Part shown: piece by piece, positions 34,378 through 44,497 of the stretch
How the letters are laid out: every line of letters begins with the position of its first letter
Numbering within the stretch: position 1 is the stretch's first letter
Origin: Paraniabella hibiscisoli
Lineage (GTDB): Bacteria > Bacteroidota > Bacteroidia > Chitinophagales > Chitinophagaceae
Assembly: GCF_022512515.1 (NCBI RefSeq)
Contig: NZ_JAKWBK010000001.1
Coordinates: 2,232,001 to 2,296,000, forward strand
Direction: 5' to 3'
Length of the DNA stretch: 64,000 nucleotides
The notes under the pieces: model-generated
What the model was told of the DNA's origin: nothing
Databases searched by the model: none
What the model saw: the letters and a program-made list of their open reading frames with translations, nothing else
Program-made: the position numbers and the translations under genes

Positions 34378-34668
34378 CTATTGACCCGCCCAGGGTGTGC
34401 CGAATATACCAACAGCTAATTCTGCCCATATTATAAAACCTATAAAAAGAATCACTGCTGCAGTAAGCAAACGATAAGGCATCCTTTTTATTTTTCTTAA
34501 AGCCAGTTCAATAACAAGTCCGGTACTGAGTAATAAAACGCCGGCTACTACGAAATCTGATGAACTCCAATTGACTTCATTACTAAACTGCATGGCAATT
34601 GCTGGTATTGTTAGTAAAAATGCAACAGCGCCTATAATGCCGGCTAATCTTTTATTTTGTGTAATCAT
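34378..34668 (-). CDS. small three-TM membrane protein
   Basis: 96 residues with three hydrophobic segments (about 9-26, 37-56, 68-88) joined by short loops and the basic LRKIKRMPYR loop. No motif suggests an enzyme. It is probably cotranscribed with the following membrane protein gene. The family is common and uncharacterised in Bacteroidota. Confidence 0.6.
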   Translation of the reverse strand: MITQNKRLAGIIGAVAFLLTIPAIAMQFSNEVNWSSSDFVVAGVLLLSTGLVIELALRKIKRMPYRLLTAAVILFIGFIIWAELAVGIFGTPWAGQ

Positions 34669-34797
34669 TTTTTATTTTTTAAAAGTACTTTGAATTGCAA
34701 AGTAAATGAATGTTTGTAATATCGGCAAAATATTTTTTTAACCAATACAATGCCTCGGAGCAATACGGGTTTCAACAATTCTTCTTTTTGTCTGTTG

Positions 34798-34805
34798 TAC
34801 TTTTG
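34798..34805 (+). promoter_or_regulatory. -7 box (TACTTTTG) of the MFS gene
   Basis: Exact TAnnTTTG match only 11 bases before the ATG at 34817, so the message would have a very short leader. No well-spaced TTTG -33 box is seen. Confidence 0.4.
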
Positions 34806-34816
34806 CACAGATTTTT

Positions 34817-36052
34817 ATGAGTACCGCAGCAACTATTATCCAGCCCCGAACATTTAAAAATGTAAAACAACTACCAGAAGCTAACAGGAGAATAGCCACC
34901 TGGATATCTTTTCTGCTCATACCACTTTCGGGACTGATCACAGATATCTATATTCCATCCATGCCGCACATGGCTCAGGACCTGCACCAGCCGGAGCATA
35001 ATATACAGTTAACCCTTACTTTATTCCTGATCAGCTATGGCGCATCCCAGTTTATTACGGGCAGCCTTATTGATAGCTTTGGCCGCTTCCGGCTCACTTT
35101 GTTTTCACTGGTCGTATTTATTTTCAGCAACCTGGTAATTGTTAATACCCGGCAAATAGAAATGATCTATGCTATGCGCATTGTGCAGGGCATTACCACC
35201 GGATTTATTGTGGTGTCTAAACGCGCTTTTTTCGTTGATGTATATGAGGGTGAAAAACGAAAGCATTACCTCAGTATTATGTCTATTGTTTGGTCATCAG
35301 CACCTGTTATCGCCCCTTTTATAGGCGGATACCTGGAGAAGTATTTTAACTGGCAGGCCAATTTCTACGCCCTGGCAGTATATGCGCTCATAATGCTGGT
35401 ATTGGAGTGGGTTTATTCAGGTGAAACATTACAGAACAGGCGTATTTTCAAAGGAGGACAAATATTAAAAGATTACCGCTTCATGCTAAAAGATAAAAGC
35501 TTTGCCTGGGGTATTGCCATGTGCGGCCTGTCCTATGGCGCAACAATGGTCTTTAGCTTGTCAGGCGCTTTTATTATCGAACACCGGTTGCATTTTTCCC
35601 CCGTAGTAGCCGGTTATGCTGCGCTGTTAATGGGCCTGGCCTGGATGACCGGTGGTTTTATTGGTAAGGCCTTGCTTAATAAACCCTTTTTACCTAAACT
35701 AAAAGTCAGTAATGTGCTGCAGCTCATTTTCGCAGTAGGAATGATCGGCATGGCTACATTTTCTTATAATATTTATACCTTATTAAGCTTTGCCTTTTTG
35801 GTACATATTTGTGTGGGTTTCATCTTTAATAATTATTTCGCCTTCTGCCTGGGACGGTTTCCTGCAATGGCTGGGATGGCCAGCGGACTTACGGGAGGTG
35901 GTGTATATATTGTTACCTCAGTTGCGAGCTATACCATCGTAGGTTTACTGCAACCACAAAATCAACAAGACCTGGGCTATAGTTACCTGGTTACAGGCAT
36001 CTTATCATTTCTTATACTTCATCTCCTTTTAAGAAAAGTAAAAGCAAAGTAA
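34817..36052 (+). CDS. MFS drug/metabolite transporter, Bcr/CflA-like
   Basis: Intact, 411 residues with about 12 hydrophobic segments. PLSGLITDIYIPSMPHMAQDL at the first helix, GASQFITGSLIDSFGRFRLTL at helices 2-3 and MRIVQGITTGFIVVSKRAFFVDVYEG are the Bcr/CflA pattern. Likely a proton-driven exporter of small hydrophobic compounds. It ends four bases from the convergent lytic transglycosylase stop. Confidence 0.88.
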   Translation: MSTAATIIQPRTFKNVKQLPEANRRIATWISFLLIPLSGLITDIYIPSMPHMAQDLHQPEHNIQLTLTLFLISYGASQFITGSLIDSFGRFRLTLFSLVVFIFSNLVIVNTRQIEMIYAMRIVQGITTGFIVVSKRAFFVDVYEGEKRKHYLSIMSIVWSSAPVIAPFIGGYLEKYFNWQANFYALAVYALIMLVLEWVYSGETLQNRRIFKGGQILKDYRFMLKDKSFAWGIAMCGLSYGATMVFSLSGAFIIEHRLHFSPVVAGYAALLMGLAWMTGGFIGKALLNKPFLPKLKVSNVLQLIFAVGMIGMATFSYNIYTLLSFAFLVHICVGFIFNNYFAFCLGRFPAMAGMASGLTGGGVYIVTSVASYTIVGLLQPQNQQDLGYSYLVTGILSFLILHLLLRKVKAK

Positions 36053-36056
36053 CAAG

Positions 36057-36962
36057 CTACTCGGGTAAAACTAATGAATAGGATTTGCCGGCCTTTATCG
36101 TTAATGAGTTACCACGCAACCAGGGATTTAATGTTCTCAACACTTTATAAGTAGTGCCGTTACTACGGGCAAAATTGACCAGGTTAGGAATATTTTGGCT
36201 GACGTTTACCGTTCGGGTTTTTAACTCAGTATACCGGTAGCTGCCAGATAAGTCATACCCCAGTTCATCTGCATTAGAGAGTAAATGTTTAAAAGTTAGA
36301 ATGCGGAAAATATAACGATTGGTTTCTTCGGGCAAAACGAGGTCGTAATAATCGTTGGAACCTTGTTGAGTGGCTCTTTGGTTATAGCCTCCCATACCGC
36401 AGTTGTAGGAAGCCGCAGCAGCGGTCCAGTTGCCAAATTTATTATAGGCTTGCTTTAAATATTTGCAGGCCGCTTCAGTAGATTTTATGACGTGGTAGCG
36501 CTCATCCACCGTTCCCGATACCTCCAGGTTATAACCAGGCGCTGTAGTAGACATAAACTGCCAAAAGCCCGTCGCACCTACTTTTGAAATAAGATTTTGC
36601 AGGCTGCTTTCTGCAACACATAAATATTTAAAATCGTCCGGAACATTATTAGCCTTCAATATCGGTTCTATTTGCGGAAAGTAACGCTCTGCCAGCTTGA
36701 GAATATATACTACATTCTGTGGCTGAAAATAGTTATAGGTGAGTTCTCTATCTAATTGTTCTTTTATTTCCCAACGATCTAAAGGAACTGTTTCCCCGGC
36801 AAAACTCATACTTGCGGGTAATACTGGTGCTTTATACAAACCAGGTACAGCTATTTTTTCCACGCGGTCGGGCTTGCCTTTAAAGCCCAGTGCACTCATT
36901 ATAGTAAAACAAACACCTATGCCTGCAAAGAACATCACACCGGCAATAGTAATTTTTTTCAT
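36057..36962 (-). CDS. lytic transglycosylase (SLT domain, MltD-like)
   Basis: Intact, 301 residues. An N-terminal hydrophobic segment (ITIAGVMFFAGIGVCFTIM) anchors or exports it. The SLT core has the catalytic Glu in YLCVAESSLQNLISKVGATGFWQFM, then AAASYNCGMGGYNQRAT and ETNRYIFRILTFKHLL. The end (SLTIKAGKSYSLVLPE) is LysM-like. It cleaves peptidoglycan glycan strands. Confidence 0.92.
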   Translation of the reverse strand: MKKITIAGVMFFAGIGVCFTIMSALGFKGKPDRVEKIAVPGLYKAPVLPASMSFAGETVPLDRWEIKEQLDRELTYNYFQPQNVVYILKLAERYFPQIEPILKANNVPDDFKYLCVAESSLQNLISKVGATGFWQFMSTTAPGYNLEVSGTVDERYHVIKSTEAACKYLKQAYNKFGNWTAAAASYNCGMGGYNQRATQQGSNDYYDLVLPEETNRYIFRILTFKHLLSNADELGYDLSGSYRYTELKTRTVNVSQNIPNLVNFARSNGTTYKVLRTLNPWLRGNSLTIKAGKSYSLVLPE

Positions 36963-37059
36963 TAGTTCATATTTAAAGATAAAGGAGTGCCTCGCGTCGC
37001 GTTGAACCGGCTACCATGGCTCTTCTTCAAATATAAACATTCGCAAAGAATATGCCTCT

Positions 37060-37608
37060 CTAGTTCGAGGGTAGGGCTCTTTTAATCTGCCTGATATGTC
37101 GTTCGTTGTGGTAGATTACCACCCTCAGTGTATCGCCAAGCCTTAATTTAATGAAAGAGGAAATACTGATGGATGTTCTGATGGTGTTAAGATTTGCGTT
37201 ATAGCACTGCTGCAATAAGTCCAGCATGGTTTGTAACTGAAGAATGAGTTGAGTAATTACCGATCTGTCTAAGTTGCTGTTCAAAGGATTCATTGCCGCA
37301 AATGTTTTCATCTTATTCAGCTTTTCTTTGGGGAGCATACTGTTTGCGAAATAATTACCCAGCCATCCGCTTTTAAATACAGGAGTAGCATACGCCTTGC
37401 TTTCTTGTATGCGTTTTCTTATTTCCGGTAAATAAAAATTGCCATACCGGTTTAAATGCTCAACACACTCTAATGCGCTCCAGTTGGTTGCATTGGCTTT
37501 TTGGGTTAATGCCCGATCAGGAAAAGCCTGTAACTGCTGAATAAAAGACAGATGCTGTTGGGTTAATTCAACCAAAGCATCCAGTAATTGTGTTGCCGCT
37601 ATTTTCAT
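37060..37608 (-). CDS. DinB-family protein
   Basis: Intact, 182 residues, a four-helix-bundle putative metal-dependent hydrolase or thiol transferase. The metal histidines are apparent in ECVEHLNRY near residue 50 and VIYHNERHIRQIKRAL near the end. No partner gene gives a specific role. Confidence 0.85.
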   Translation of the reverse strand: MKIAATQLLDALVELTQQHLSFIQQLQAFPDRALTQKANATNWSALECVEHLNRYGNFYLPEIRKRIQESKAYATPVFKSGWLGNYFANSMLPKEKLNKMKTFAAMNPLNSNLDRSVITQLILQLQTMLDLLQQCYNANLNTIRTSISISSFIKLRLGDTLRVVIYHNERHIRQIKRALPSN

Positions 37609-37652
37609 ATTGCAAAAATGAGCATAGCTGGTTCGCTAAACATTGATAAATG

Positions 37653-38188
37653 TCAACGTTTTTTCAATCGCGATAATGTTTCGGCGCTCATGCGCAGATA
37701 AGCAGCAATATACTTGTTCGCAACTTCCTGGAATAATTGAGGGCTTCTTTTTAGTACCCGTTCATAGCGTTCGCGGGGCGATTGTATCAGTAAATCCTTT
37801 TCGCGCTCTATCTGCTGCACCACCAGGCCTTCCAGCATCTTTATCCATAATAAAGCGCCTTTTTCATTTTGTTGTATAAATCCGTTAAACGATTTTTTAG
37901 AAACGATCTTAACCTGGCATTTCTTTATAGCCTGGATATAAAATTCAGAAGGGCGCTCTGTCAGAAATGAATCCAGCGAAACAATAATATTGCCTTTATA
38001 GCCAAACCGAACAATACGCTCCTCGTCTCCGTCAACAATATACGCATATACGGTTCCATCCTCTATATAGTAAATATTGGTATCTGTTGAGCCTCCTTTT
38101 TTAAAAAGTCACCTCTTTCCAGGGTAATGGTCTTTTCAAATAACCCATTAGAATCCAGTAGTGCTGCAATATCAGGAGGCTTCATCAT
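37653..38188 (-). CDS. Crp/Fnr-family cyclic-nucleotide-binding regulator (one frame break)
   Basis: About 178 residues. The N-terminal cNMP-fold begins MMKPPDIAALLDSNGLFEK and continues with IYYIEDGTVYAYIVDGDEE after one base is restored in the T run 38097-38102 (A run on the coding strand; restored FLKKGGSTDTN). FGYKGNIIVSLDSFL is the phosphate-cassette region. The short C-terminus ends AAYLRMSAETLSRLKKR, the recognition-helix remnant typical of Bacteroidota one-domain Crp proteins. Target unknown; it is 80 bases from the divergent Bax-inhibitor gene. Confidence 0.82.
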
Positions 38189-38267
38189 CTTTAAGAGCGC
38201 TTGTTAAATATTTATTGATTGGTTGAATCAAATCTATTTTCTAATTTCACCGGCAAAATACTAATTT

Positions 38268-38959
38268 ATGAATGAAGATGTAATACTGGTATCGCAGGCT
38301 ACTGATGTAGAAAGAGCCGTTTTTTATAAAAAAACCTACCTGCATGTAGCAATGGCCATTTTAGCTTTTATGGTAATAGAGGGATTTTTACTGAGATCAG
38401 TTCCGCAGGAGTTTATAAAGCAAATGATGTCCGGAAGGTTTATCTGGATGTTTATTATAGGGTTATTTTGGGTAGGTAGCATATTAGCAGATAGGCTTGC
38501 TTTTTCTGTTAGCCGGAATATGCAGTACCTGGGTTTAGGGCTGTTTGTTTTGCTGGAAGCGATTATTTTTCTTCCTGTTCTTTACATAGCATTAGTAATG
38601 ACCGATGGTGCAGCTGTAGTGCAACAGGCTGCTGTAATTACCCTGTTTATGTTCGGTGGACTTACAGCTGTAGTTTTTTTGACAAAAAAGATTTTTCATT
38701 TTTAAGATCTGCCCTGGTTATTGGAGGTTTTGTAGCATTAGGACTAATTGTTGCAGGCGCTATTTTCGGCTTTAACCTGGGTTTGTGGTTTTCGGTTGCT
38801 ATGGTAGCACTGGCTGCCGGCAGTATTTTATACCAAACCAGCGAAATAAAAAATAGGTATGCTACCGGGCAATATGTAGGCGCGGCTTTACAGCTTTTTT
38901 CTTCGGTAATGCTGCTGTTTTGGTATATTTTGAGAATTTTAATGTCGAGAAGAGACTAA
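38268..38959 (+). CDS. Bax inhibitor-1/YccA-family membrane protein (one frame break)
   Basis: About 230 residues, seven hydrophobic segments. The start DVERAVFYKKTYLHVAMAILAF and the final YVGAALQLFSSVMLLFWYILRIL fit the BI-1/YccA family, possibly Ca2+ leak channels or FtsH modulators. The frame breaks at AAAAA 38687-38691; a sixth A gives TKKDFSFLRSALVIGGF. A terminator follows 28 bases after the stop. Confidence 0.88.
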
Positions 38960-38986
38960 AAACTGGTTATACTTTAATACAACAAG

Positions 38987-39015
38987 GCCCCGTTAGTTAC
39001 GCTTACGGGGCTTTA
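38987..39015 (+). terminator. rho-independent terminator
   Basis: GCCCCGT (38987-38993) pairs with ACGGGGC (39005-39011), followed by TTTACTATTTT. It closes the BI-1 transcript just before the typA promoter. Confidence 0.7.
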
Positions 39016-39057
39016 CTATTTTAGGTTATCTGTATATTAATAATAGCACGATGTAGG

Positions 39058-39084
39058 TTTGGCTCAATAAAAGCCGTACCTTTG
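39058..39084 (+). promoter_or_regulatory. promoter of typA (TTTG ... TACCTTTG)
   Basis: TACCTTTG at 39077-39084 matches the Bacteroidota -7 consensus and TTTG lies at 39058-39061, 15 bases upstream, slightly shorter than usual spacing. The leader to the ATG is about 60 bases. Confidence 0.6.
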
Positions 39085-39149
39085 CGGTTTTTTTGGGGGA
39101 GTAAATTTTTTATGAATTTGCAAAATTCCCAAGATTTCAACCTAAAGGC

Positions 39150-40957
39150 ATGAATTTAAGAAACATAGCTATTATAGCACACGTAGACCACGGTAAAACT
39201 ACCCTGGTAGATAAAATATTACACGCTACCAAGGTGTTCCGTGACAACCAGGATACAGGTGACCTGATAATGGACAGCAACGACCTGGAACGTGAACGTG
39301 GTATCACCATTTTTAGTAAGAACGCATCGGTTACTTATAAAGATTTTAAAATCAATGTAATAGATACTCGGGTCACGCCGATTTCGGAGGTGAAGTAGAG
39401 CGTGTATTGAAAATGGCTGATGGTGTAATTCTTTTGGTGGATGCTTTTGAAGGCCCCATGCCACAAACCCGTTTTGTGTTACAAAAAGCTTTGGCTCTGG
39501 GGCTTAAGCCAATTGTAGTTATTAATAAAGTTGACAAACCTAACTGCCGCCCTGATGAGGTGCATGATGCAGTTTTTGACCTGTTTTTCCACTTAGATGC
39601 AACTGAAGAGCAGCTGGATTTCCCTACCTACTATGGTTCGGGCAAAAATGGCTGGTTCAACGACTCTTTAACCGAGATCGATAATATCGATCCTTTGCTG
39701 GATGGTATCATTAAATATGTACCACCGCCGCAAATCCACCACGGAACTCTGCAAATGCAGATCACTTCCCTGGATTATTCATCTTTCCTGGGTAGAATCG
39801 CTATCGGTAAAGTAGCTCGTGGCTCTATTAAAGAAAGCCAGCAGGTTGCTTTGGTACAGGCTGATGGTGCTGTGAAAAAGATTCGTGTAAAAGAATTGTA
39901 TGTTTTTGAGGGAATGGGCAAGAAGAAAGTAGCTGAAGTACATGCCGGCGATCTTTGCGCTGTTGTAGGTATCGAAGACTTTAATATTGGTGATACAATC
40001 GCAGACGTGGAAAATCCGGAAGCATTGCCTGTTATCAGTGTAGACGAACCTACTATGAACATGTTGTTCGGTATCAATAACTCTCCTTTTTATGGTAAAG
40101 ACGGTAAATTTGTTACCAGCCGTCACTTGCGCGACAGGTTGACAAAGGAAATGGAGAAAAATCTGGCTTTGCGTGTTGAGGAAAGTGAAGGTGGGGAAAG
40201 CTTCCTGGTTTATGGTCGCGGTATCCTGCACCTGGGTGTATTGATCGAAACCATGCGCCGTGAAGGATATGAGCTAACCGTAGGTCAGCCACAGGTATTA
40301 GTAAAAACAATCGATGGTAAAAAGTATGAGCCATACGAGACTTTAGTGGTAGATGTGCCTGAAGAGTTTGCGAGTAAGGTAATTGATCTGGTTACACGTC
40401 GTAAAGGCGAAATGCTGATCATGGAAACCAAAGGTGAAATGCAGCACCTGGAATTTGACATTCCTTCCCGCGGTTTGATCGGTTTACGTACACAAATGCT
40501 GACCGCTACTACCGGTGAAGCAGTAATGGCGCACCGTTTCAACGATTATCAACCCTGGAAAGGAGCAATTCCCGGCAGGAACAACGGAGTGTTGATCTCT
40601 AAAAACCAAGGCAAAACCACAGGTTATTCTATCGATAAATTACAGGATCGCGGTACTTTCTTCGTAGATCCGGGTGAAGAAGTTTATGCAGGCCAGATCT
40701 TGGCGGAGAACATCAAGCCAGGCGACCTGATCGTTAATGCTACGGAAGAAAAGAAATTAACGAACCACCGTGCCAGCGGTAGTGATGATGCTACCCGTAT
40801 TGCTCCTAAAACATTACTTACATTAGAAGAATGTATGGAGTATATCCAGCATGATGAATGTATCGAGGTTACTCCTAATTTTATCCGCATGCGTAAGGTA
40901 GTGCTGGATGAGATTGAGCGTAACAGGCAGGCTAAGAAAATGTCTGCTGACGCATAG
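39150..40957 (+). CDS. typA: ribosome-associated GTPase TypA/BipA (one frame break)
   Basis: About 602 residues. Translational GTPase acting in ribosome assembly and stress adaptation. G1 is [13 protein letters not shown] at the N-terminus, then ERGITI, NKVD near residue 130 and the C-terminal [22 protein letters not shown]. The switch-[13 protein letters not shown] is broken as written at the single C near 39370; adding one C restores it. Intact function is nearly certain. A terminator follows. Confidence 0.96.
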
Positions 40958-40982
40958 TCTTATAATTCAAATACTTATACTT

Positions 40983-41009
40983 AAATCCCGGTCATTTCCG
41001 GGATTTTTT
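40983..41009 (+). terminator. rho-independent terminator after typA
   Basis: AAATCCCGG (40983-40991) pairs perfectly with CCGGGATTT (40998-41006), six-base loop, running into T. Confidence 0.85.
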
Positions 41010-41024
41010 ATTGATATGAAATGT

Positions 41025-41106
41025 AAATTCCGTCAGTATATTGACTGAATTAATATAAATACCGTCAGTATATTAACTTAATTAATATAAATTCCGTCAG
41101 TTTAGT
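41025..41106. repeat. 2.5 copies of a 32-bp tandem repeat before the AAA ATPase
   Basis: Units at 41025-41056 and 41057-41088 differ at a few positions (AAATTCCGTCAG / AAATACCGTCAG, TTGACTGAAT / TTAACTTAAT); a partial third unit covers 41089-41106. In unit 1, TCAGT and ACTGA form an inverted repeat around ATATTG. A -7-like TATATTTG (41107-41114) directly follows, so the array sits where a regulator or RNA polymerase would bind. Confidence 0.8.
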
Positions 41107-41118
41107 TATATTTGTATA

Positions 41119-42245
41119 GTGTTGAACCGCGCCTTGTTTAATAAAATGTTATCGGATTGCTCCCGGCAAAAGGTCTCCCTGTTAGTGGGAGCCAGGCGTG
41201 TTGGAAAAACAGAGCTATTGCTAAAGATAAAAGAACATTTTTCTACCGACTGTATATGGCTGAACGGAGAAGACGAGGATACGGAACTGATTTTAAAGGA
41301 AAGAACGGTTGCCAATTACACACGCCTTTTAATGGGCAAAAAATTGTTGATCATTGATGAGGCGCAATACATACCCGATATAGGCCGGAAAGTAAAATTG
41401 ATGATAGATGAGATAAAGCCACTTCATATTATCATTACCGGCTCCAGCAGTTTCGACCTGCAGCAAACCGCCGGAGAGCCTTTGGTAGGGCGCACATTAA
41501 CTAATATTATGTATCCTGTTGCACAAATGGAGCTAGCCGCAACTGAAAATACATTGCAAACCAAACAAAACCTTGCAGACCGGTTGATTTTTGGCAGCTA
41601 TCCGGAAATATTGAGTATTTCATCTATTATGGAAAAGCAGCAGTATCTTAAGGAGCTGGTGAATACTTACCTGCTAAAAGATATCCTGGCCTTTGAAGAC
41701 ATCAGGAATCCTCAAAAGATGAAAGACCTGCTGATGCTACTGGCCCTGCAAGTGGGAAAAGAGGTCTCCCTCGAAGAGCTCGGAAGAAACCTGGGGATCA
41801 GCAAGAATACTGTAGAACGGTATTTGGATCTGCTAAGTAAAGTGTTTGTTATTTACAAGCGGGGGGCTATAGTAAAAACCTTCGTAAGGAAATTGTGAAA
41901 AGTAGCCGCTGGTATTTTGTTGACAATGGGGTGCGTAATGCACTTCTTAACAACTTTAATTTACTGCCCCTGCGGCAGGATGTGGGGTTGCTCTGGGAAA
42001 ATTACATTTTGAGTGAGCGTATGAAATACAACGACTATCAGTTCAGGGTTGTAAATAGTTATTATTGGCGAACCTACGATCAGCAGGAAATTGATTTAAT
42101 TGAGGAGTCGAATGATTTTTTAGAAGCCTTCGAAACAAAATGGAAAGAAAAACCAGTTAAAATACCTGCTGCATTTGCCAAAGCTTATATAGGTTCCGCC
42201 TTTCATGTTATTCATCAAAATAATTACCTGCCATACATTACATAA
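41119..42245 (+). CDS. AAA-type ATPase with C-terminal DUF4143 (one frame break)
   Basis: About 376 residues. Walker A is VGARRVGKTELL near residue 25 and Walker B LLIIDEAQYIPD near 77. A winged-helix segment (VSLEELGRNLGISKNTVERYLDLL) precedes DUF4143 with a nuclease-like end (WRTYDQQEIDLIEE...FETKWKEK). Six G at 41871-41876 should be seven: that gives KRGGYSKNLRKEIVKSSRWYFVDNG. The family is abundant, patchy and often mobile or defence-associated, without a settled function. GTG 41119 or ATG 41146 could be the start. Confidence 0.85.
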
Positions 42246-42264
42246 AGCGTAATTTTGCCTCCTG

Positions 42265-42477
42265 ATGAAAAGGATTGTTGTAATTTTTATTTTTCTGTTA
42301 TCAGGCTTAAGTGCTTTTGCGCAATGTTCTATTTGTACCAAAACGGCACAACAGTTAGGTGATGGGCCTGCACATGGCATGAACAGCGGCATCATTTACC
42401 TGGCTTTTATTCCTCTTTTAGTAATCGGCATTGTGGGTTACCGCTGGTGGAAAAGTGAGAAAGCTTCCCGCAAATAG
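42265..42477 (+). CDS. small exported membrane protein with CxxC
   Basis: 70 residues: a signal-like segment (VVIFIFLLSGLSAFAQ), CSICTKTAQQLGDGPAHGMNSG, then one TM helix and a WW-K end. I know similar short Bacteroidota proteins but no function. The CxxC could bind metal or heme or form a disulfide. Confidence 0.7.
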   Translation: MKRIVVIFIFLLSGLSAFAQCSICTKTAQQLGDGPAHGMNSGIIYLAFIPLLVIGIVGYRWWKSEKASRK

Positions 42478-42596
42478 CAGGTTCGTGGAATAAAAGATAG
42501 CATTAATCGATTTTTTTGAAAATGGTACTGGAAATAGTTGCAAATTGCCCTGCAATAGATCAACTCGTTTTTTAAACATTTTAAAATATCATTCCA

Positions 42597-43211
42597 ATGC
42601 TTGAGCAAATCCTGGACCTTGTTAAACAACAGGGCCAACAATCTGTGGTTCAAAACACCGAAGTACCTAACGAAAGAAACAATGAAGTTATGATGGAAGC
42701 TGCAAGCACCATAACCGGAGGTCTTCAAAATATGCTAAGTGGAGGCGGGTTACAGAATATTATTTCCATGTTTTCAGGTGATCAGTCGCAAGGGCGCAAT
42801 GGCATATTAAGTAATCCCATTACCAGTATGATGGTAGGCCATTTGGCTAACAACCTGATGAAAAAATGAACCTCAGTCCCGCAGTAGCGAACACTGTAGC
42901 TAATAATATTATCCCCGGCGTTTTAAATAGTCTTGTAAGCAATACCCAGCAGCAGCGATCCTGCTAATGCAGGGTTTAACCTTAATAGTCTTATAGGGGA
43001 ATTAACAGGCGGCAGTAAAGCAGCTCCTCAAGCCAATGGTATTGACTTCCAGGGACTTATTGGCCAATTGGGAGCAGATACCAATGGCGATGGTAAAGTA
43101 GATTTATCAGACATTATAGGCGCCGTAAGCCGTCAGTCGCAAACCCAGCAACAAGCCCAACGCCAGAGTGGTGGAGGTATTGCAGATTTGATTCAGGGTT
43201 TCTTCAAATAA
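42597..43211 (+). CDS. hypothetical protein with EF-hand-like motif (two frame breaks)
   Basis: About 205 residues after joining. The N-terminal region is helical and rich in Q, N and M (LEQILDLVKQQGQQSVVQN, ITGGLQNMLSGGG, NPITSMMVGHLANNLMKK). After one A is restored at 42861-42866 it continues MNLSPAVANTVANNIIPGVLNSLVSN; a second break near 42945 is net +1. The C-terminal DTNGDGKVDLSDIIGAV is a single EF-hand/dockerin-like calcium loop. No signal peptide. Similar Bacteroidota proteins exist without assigned function. Confidence 0.6.
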
Positions 43212-43398
43212 ATTCTTTTATTGTGAATTTGGCATAGTTTCTGCTACTATTTAGTCAGTTCTTTAGTCACAGAATTTAATTCAAAAAGGCTTTTAAATTA
43301 CTTTAACAAGTCTTTCAAAATAAAAAATGCTCTTGTACGTTTTTAATGTATAAGATTTAAGATAGTCAATTTTCTCATAAGCAGTTAGTTTTGGTTGC

Positions 43399-43430
43399 GA
43401 CCCCTGTTTCCACAGGGGTCTATTTTTTCT
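43399..43430 (+). terminator. perfect hairpin terminator shared by convergent genes
   Basis: GACCCCTGT and ACAGGGGTC flank a TTCC loop (43399-43420) and TATTTTTTC follows on the plus strand, ending the EF-hand gene transcript. On the minus strand the same hairpin begins at the stop codon of the VanZ gene. Confidence 0.8.
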
Positions 43431-43808
43431 AAATACTTTAAGACTAAAAACCAGACCTGCGATTGCACCAGCGCCATCTGCAACTACATCCCAGAGATCA
43501 TAATCGCGGTGAGGCACAAGGTACTTCTGAACGAGTTCCATCAGGTAGCCTAGTAAAATACCCGCCAGTGTAATCCATATAAATTTTCGGACGAGGTTGC
43601 CGGAATGCTTCTTTAAACTTACCGCCCAGCACCATAAAACAACAAAGAGCGCAAAAATTCCAAAATGCACCCATTTGTCAAAATAAGGAATACTTAAAAA
43701 GGAAGATTCTTCAGGAAGGTCAGATCCGGGTATGGACAGCAGGAAAACAATAATGGCCGACCAAAAAAGGGCCGGCCAAAAACTATTCACTAATTTTTTC
43801 AAATTCAT
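43420..43808 (-). CDS. VanZ-family membrane protein
   Basis: Four hydrophobic segments, YFDKWVHFGIFALFVVLWC and GYLMELVQKYL..RDYDLWDVVADGAGAIAG are VanZ marks. As written the frame runs on to 43293 and adds about 42 residues translated from the terminator and beyond. Adding one A to the A run (T run 43423-43428 on the plus strand) puts a TAG at 43420-43422 directly before the hairpin and gives the usual length of about 129 residues, so I end it there. It follows gcvH by 21 bases. Confidence 0.82.
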
Positions 43809-43829
43809 CTGTTTAGTATAACAAAGGGA

Positions 43830-44207
43830 TTATCCCGTTACGGCTTCGTAGCCCGCAGCATCCAGCAAACCATCAACATCTGCAGGGTTGTCTACCGTCA
43901 TCTTGATCATCCAGCCCTCACCATATGGGTCGGTATTCACCAACTCAGGCGCATTTCCTAAAGCCGGATTTAATTCGTTAATGGTGCCATCTACAGGCAG
44001 GTATAAGTCAGATACTGTTTTAACCGCTTCTACCGTACCAAAAACTTCGTTCGCTTTCAGCGCTTTTCCAATTGTTTCTACCTCAACAAAAACAATATCG
44101 CCCAACTCACGCTGTGCAAAGTCTGTAATGCCGATGGTTGCAATATTGCCTTCCAGCTTAATCCACTCATGGTCTTTAGTGTAGCGCAATGTATCAGGAT
44201 AACTCAT
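43830..44207 (-). CDS. gcvH: glycine cleavage system H protein
   Basis: Intact, 125 residues. Lipoyl carrier shuttling the aminomethyl group between P, T and L proteins. The lipoyl lysine is in FGTVEAVKTVSDLYLPVDG near residue 64. Other gcv genes are not in the window, which is common in Bacteroidota. Confidence 0.97.
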   Translation of the reverse strand: MSYPDTLRYTKDHEWIKLEGNIATIGITDFAQRELGDIVFVEVETIGKALKANEVFGTVEAVKTVSDLYLPVDGTINELNPALGNAPELVNTDPYGEGWMIKMTVDNPADVDGLLDAAGYEAVTG

Positions 44208-44497
44208 AGCTATTTAATTGTTTAATTTTTGAAATACAAATATGGGTAAAAGCATTGACTTTATTTTGAAACTGTCATTTTTTTGTCATTCGGTATTTCT
44301 GTTAGATAAGTGGGGTCAATATCTTTTCTTTCAAACTGTAACATTCGGGCATTTTATCCGAATTATAGTAAATGCAGGATGCTGCCAAACCATTTAAATG
44401 TTATTTCATCACTTTTAACGGACGTTTTATACCATTTACCGTAAAATGCTTTGCATCGGATGGGGCTGAAGATAGCTTTGCTGCACAAACCAATTTT

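Noticed and set aside
43293..43419. C-terminal extension of VanZ
   Set aside because: It is translated from a perfect terminator hairpin and disappears when one base is restored.
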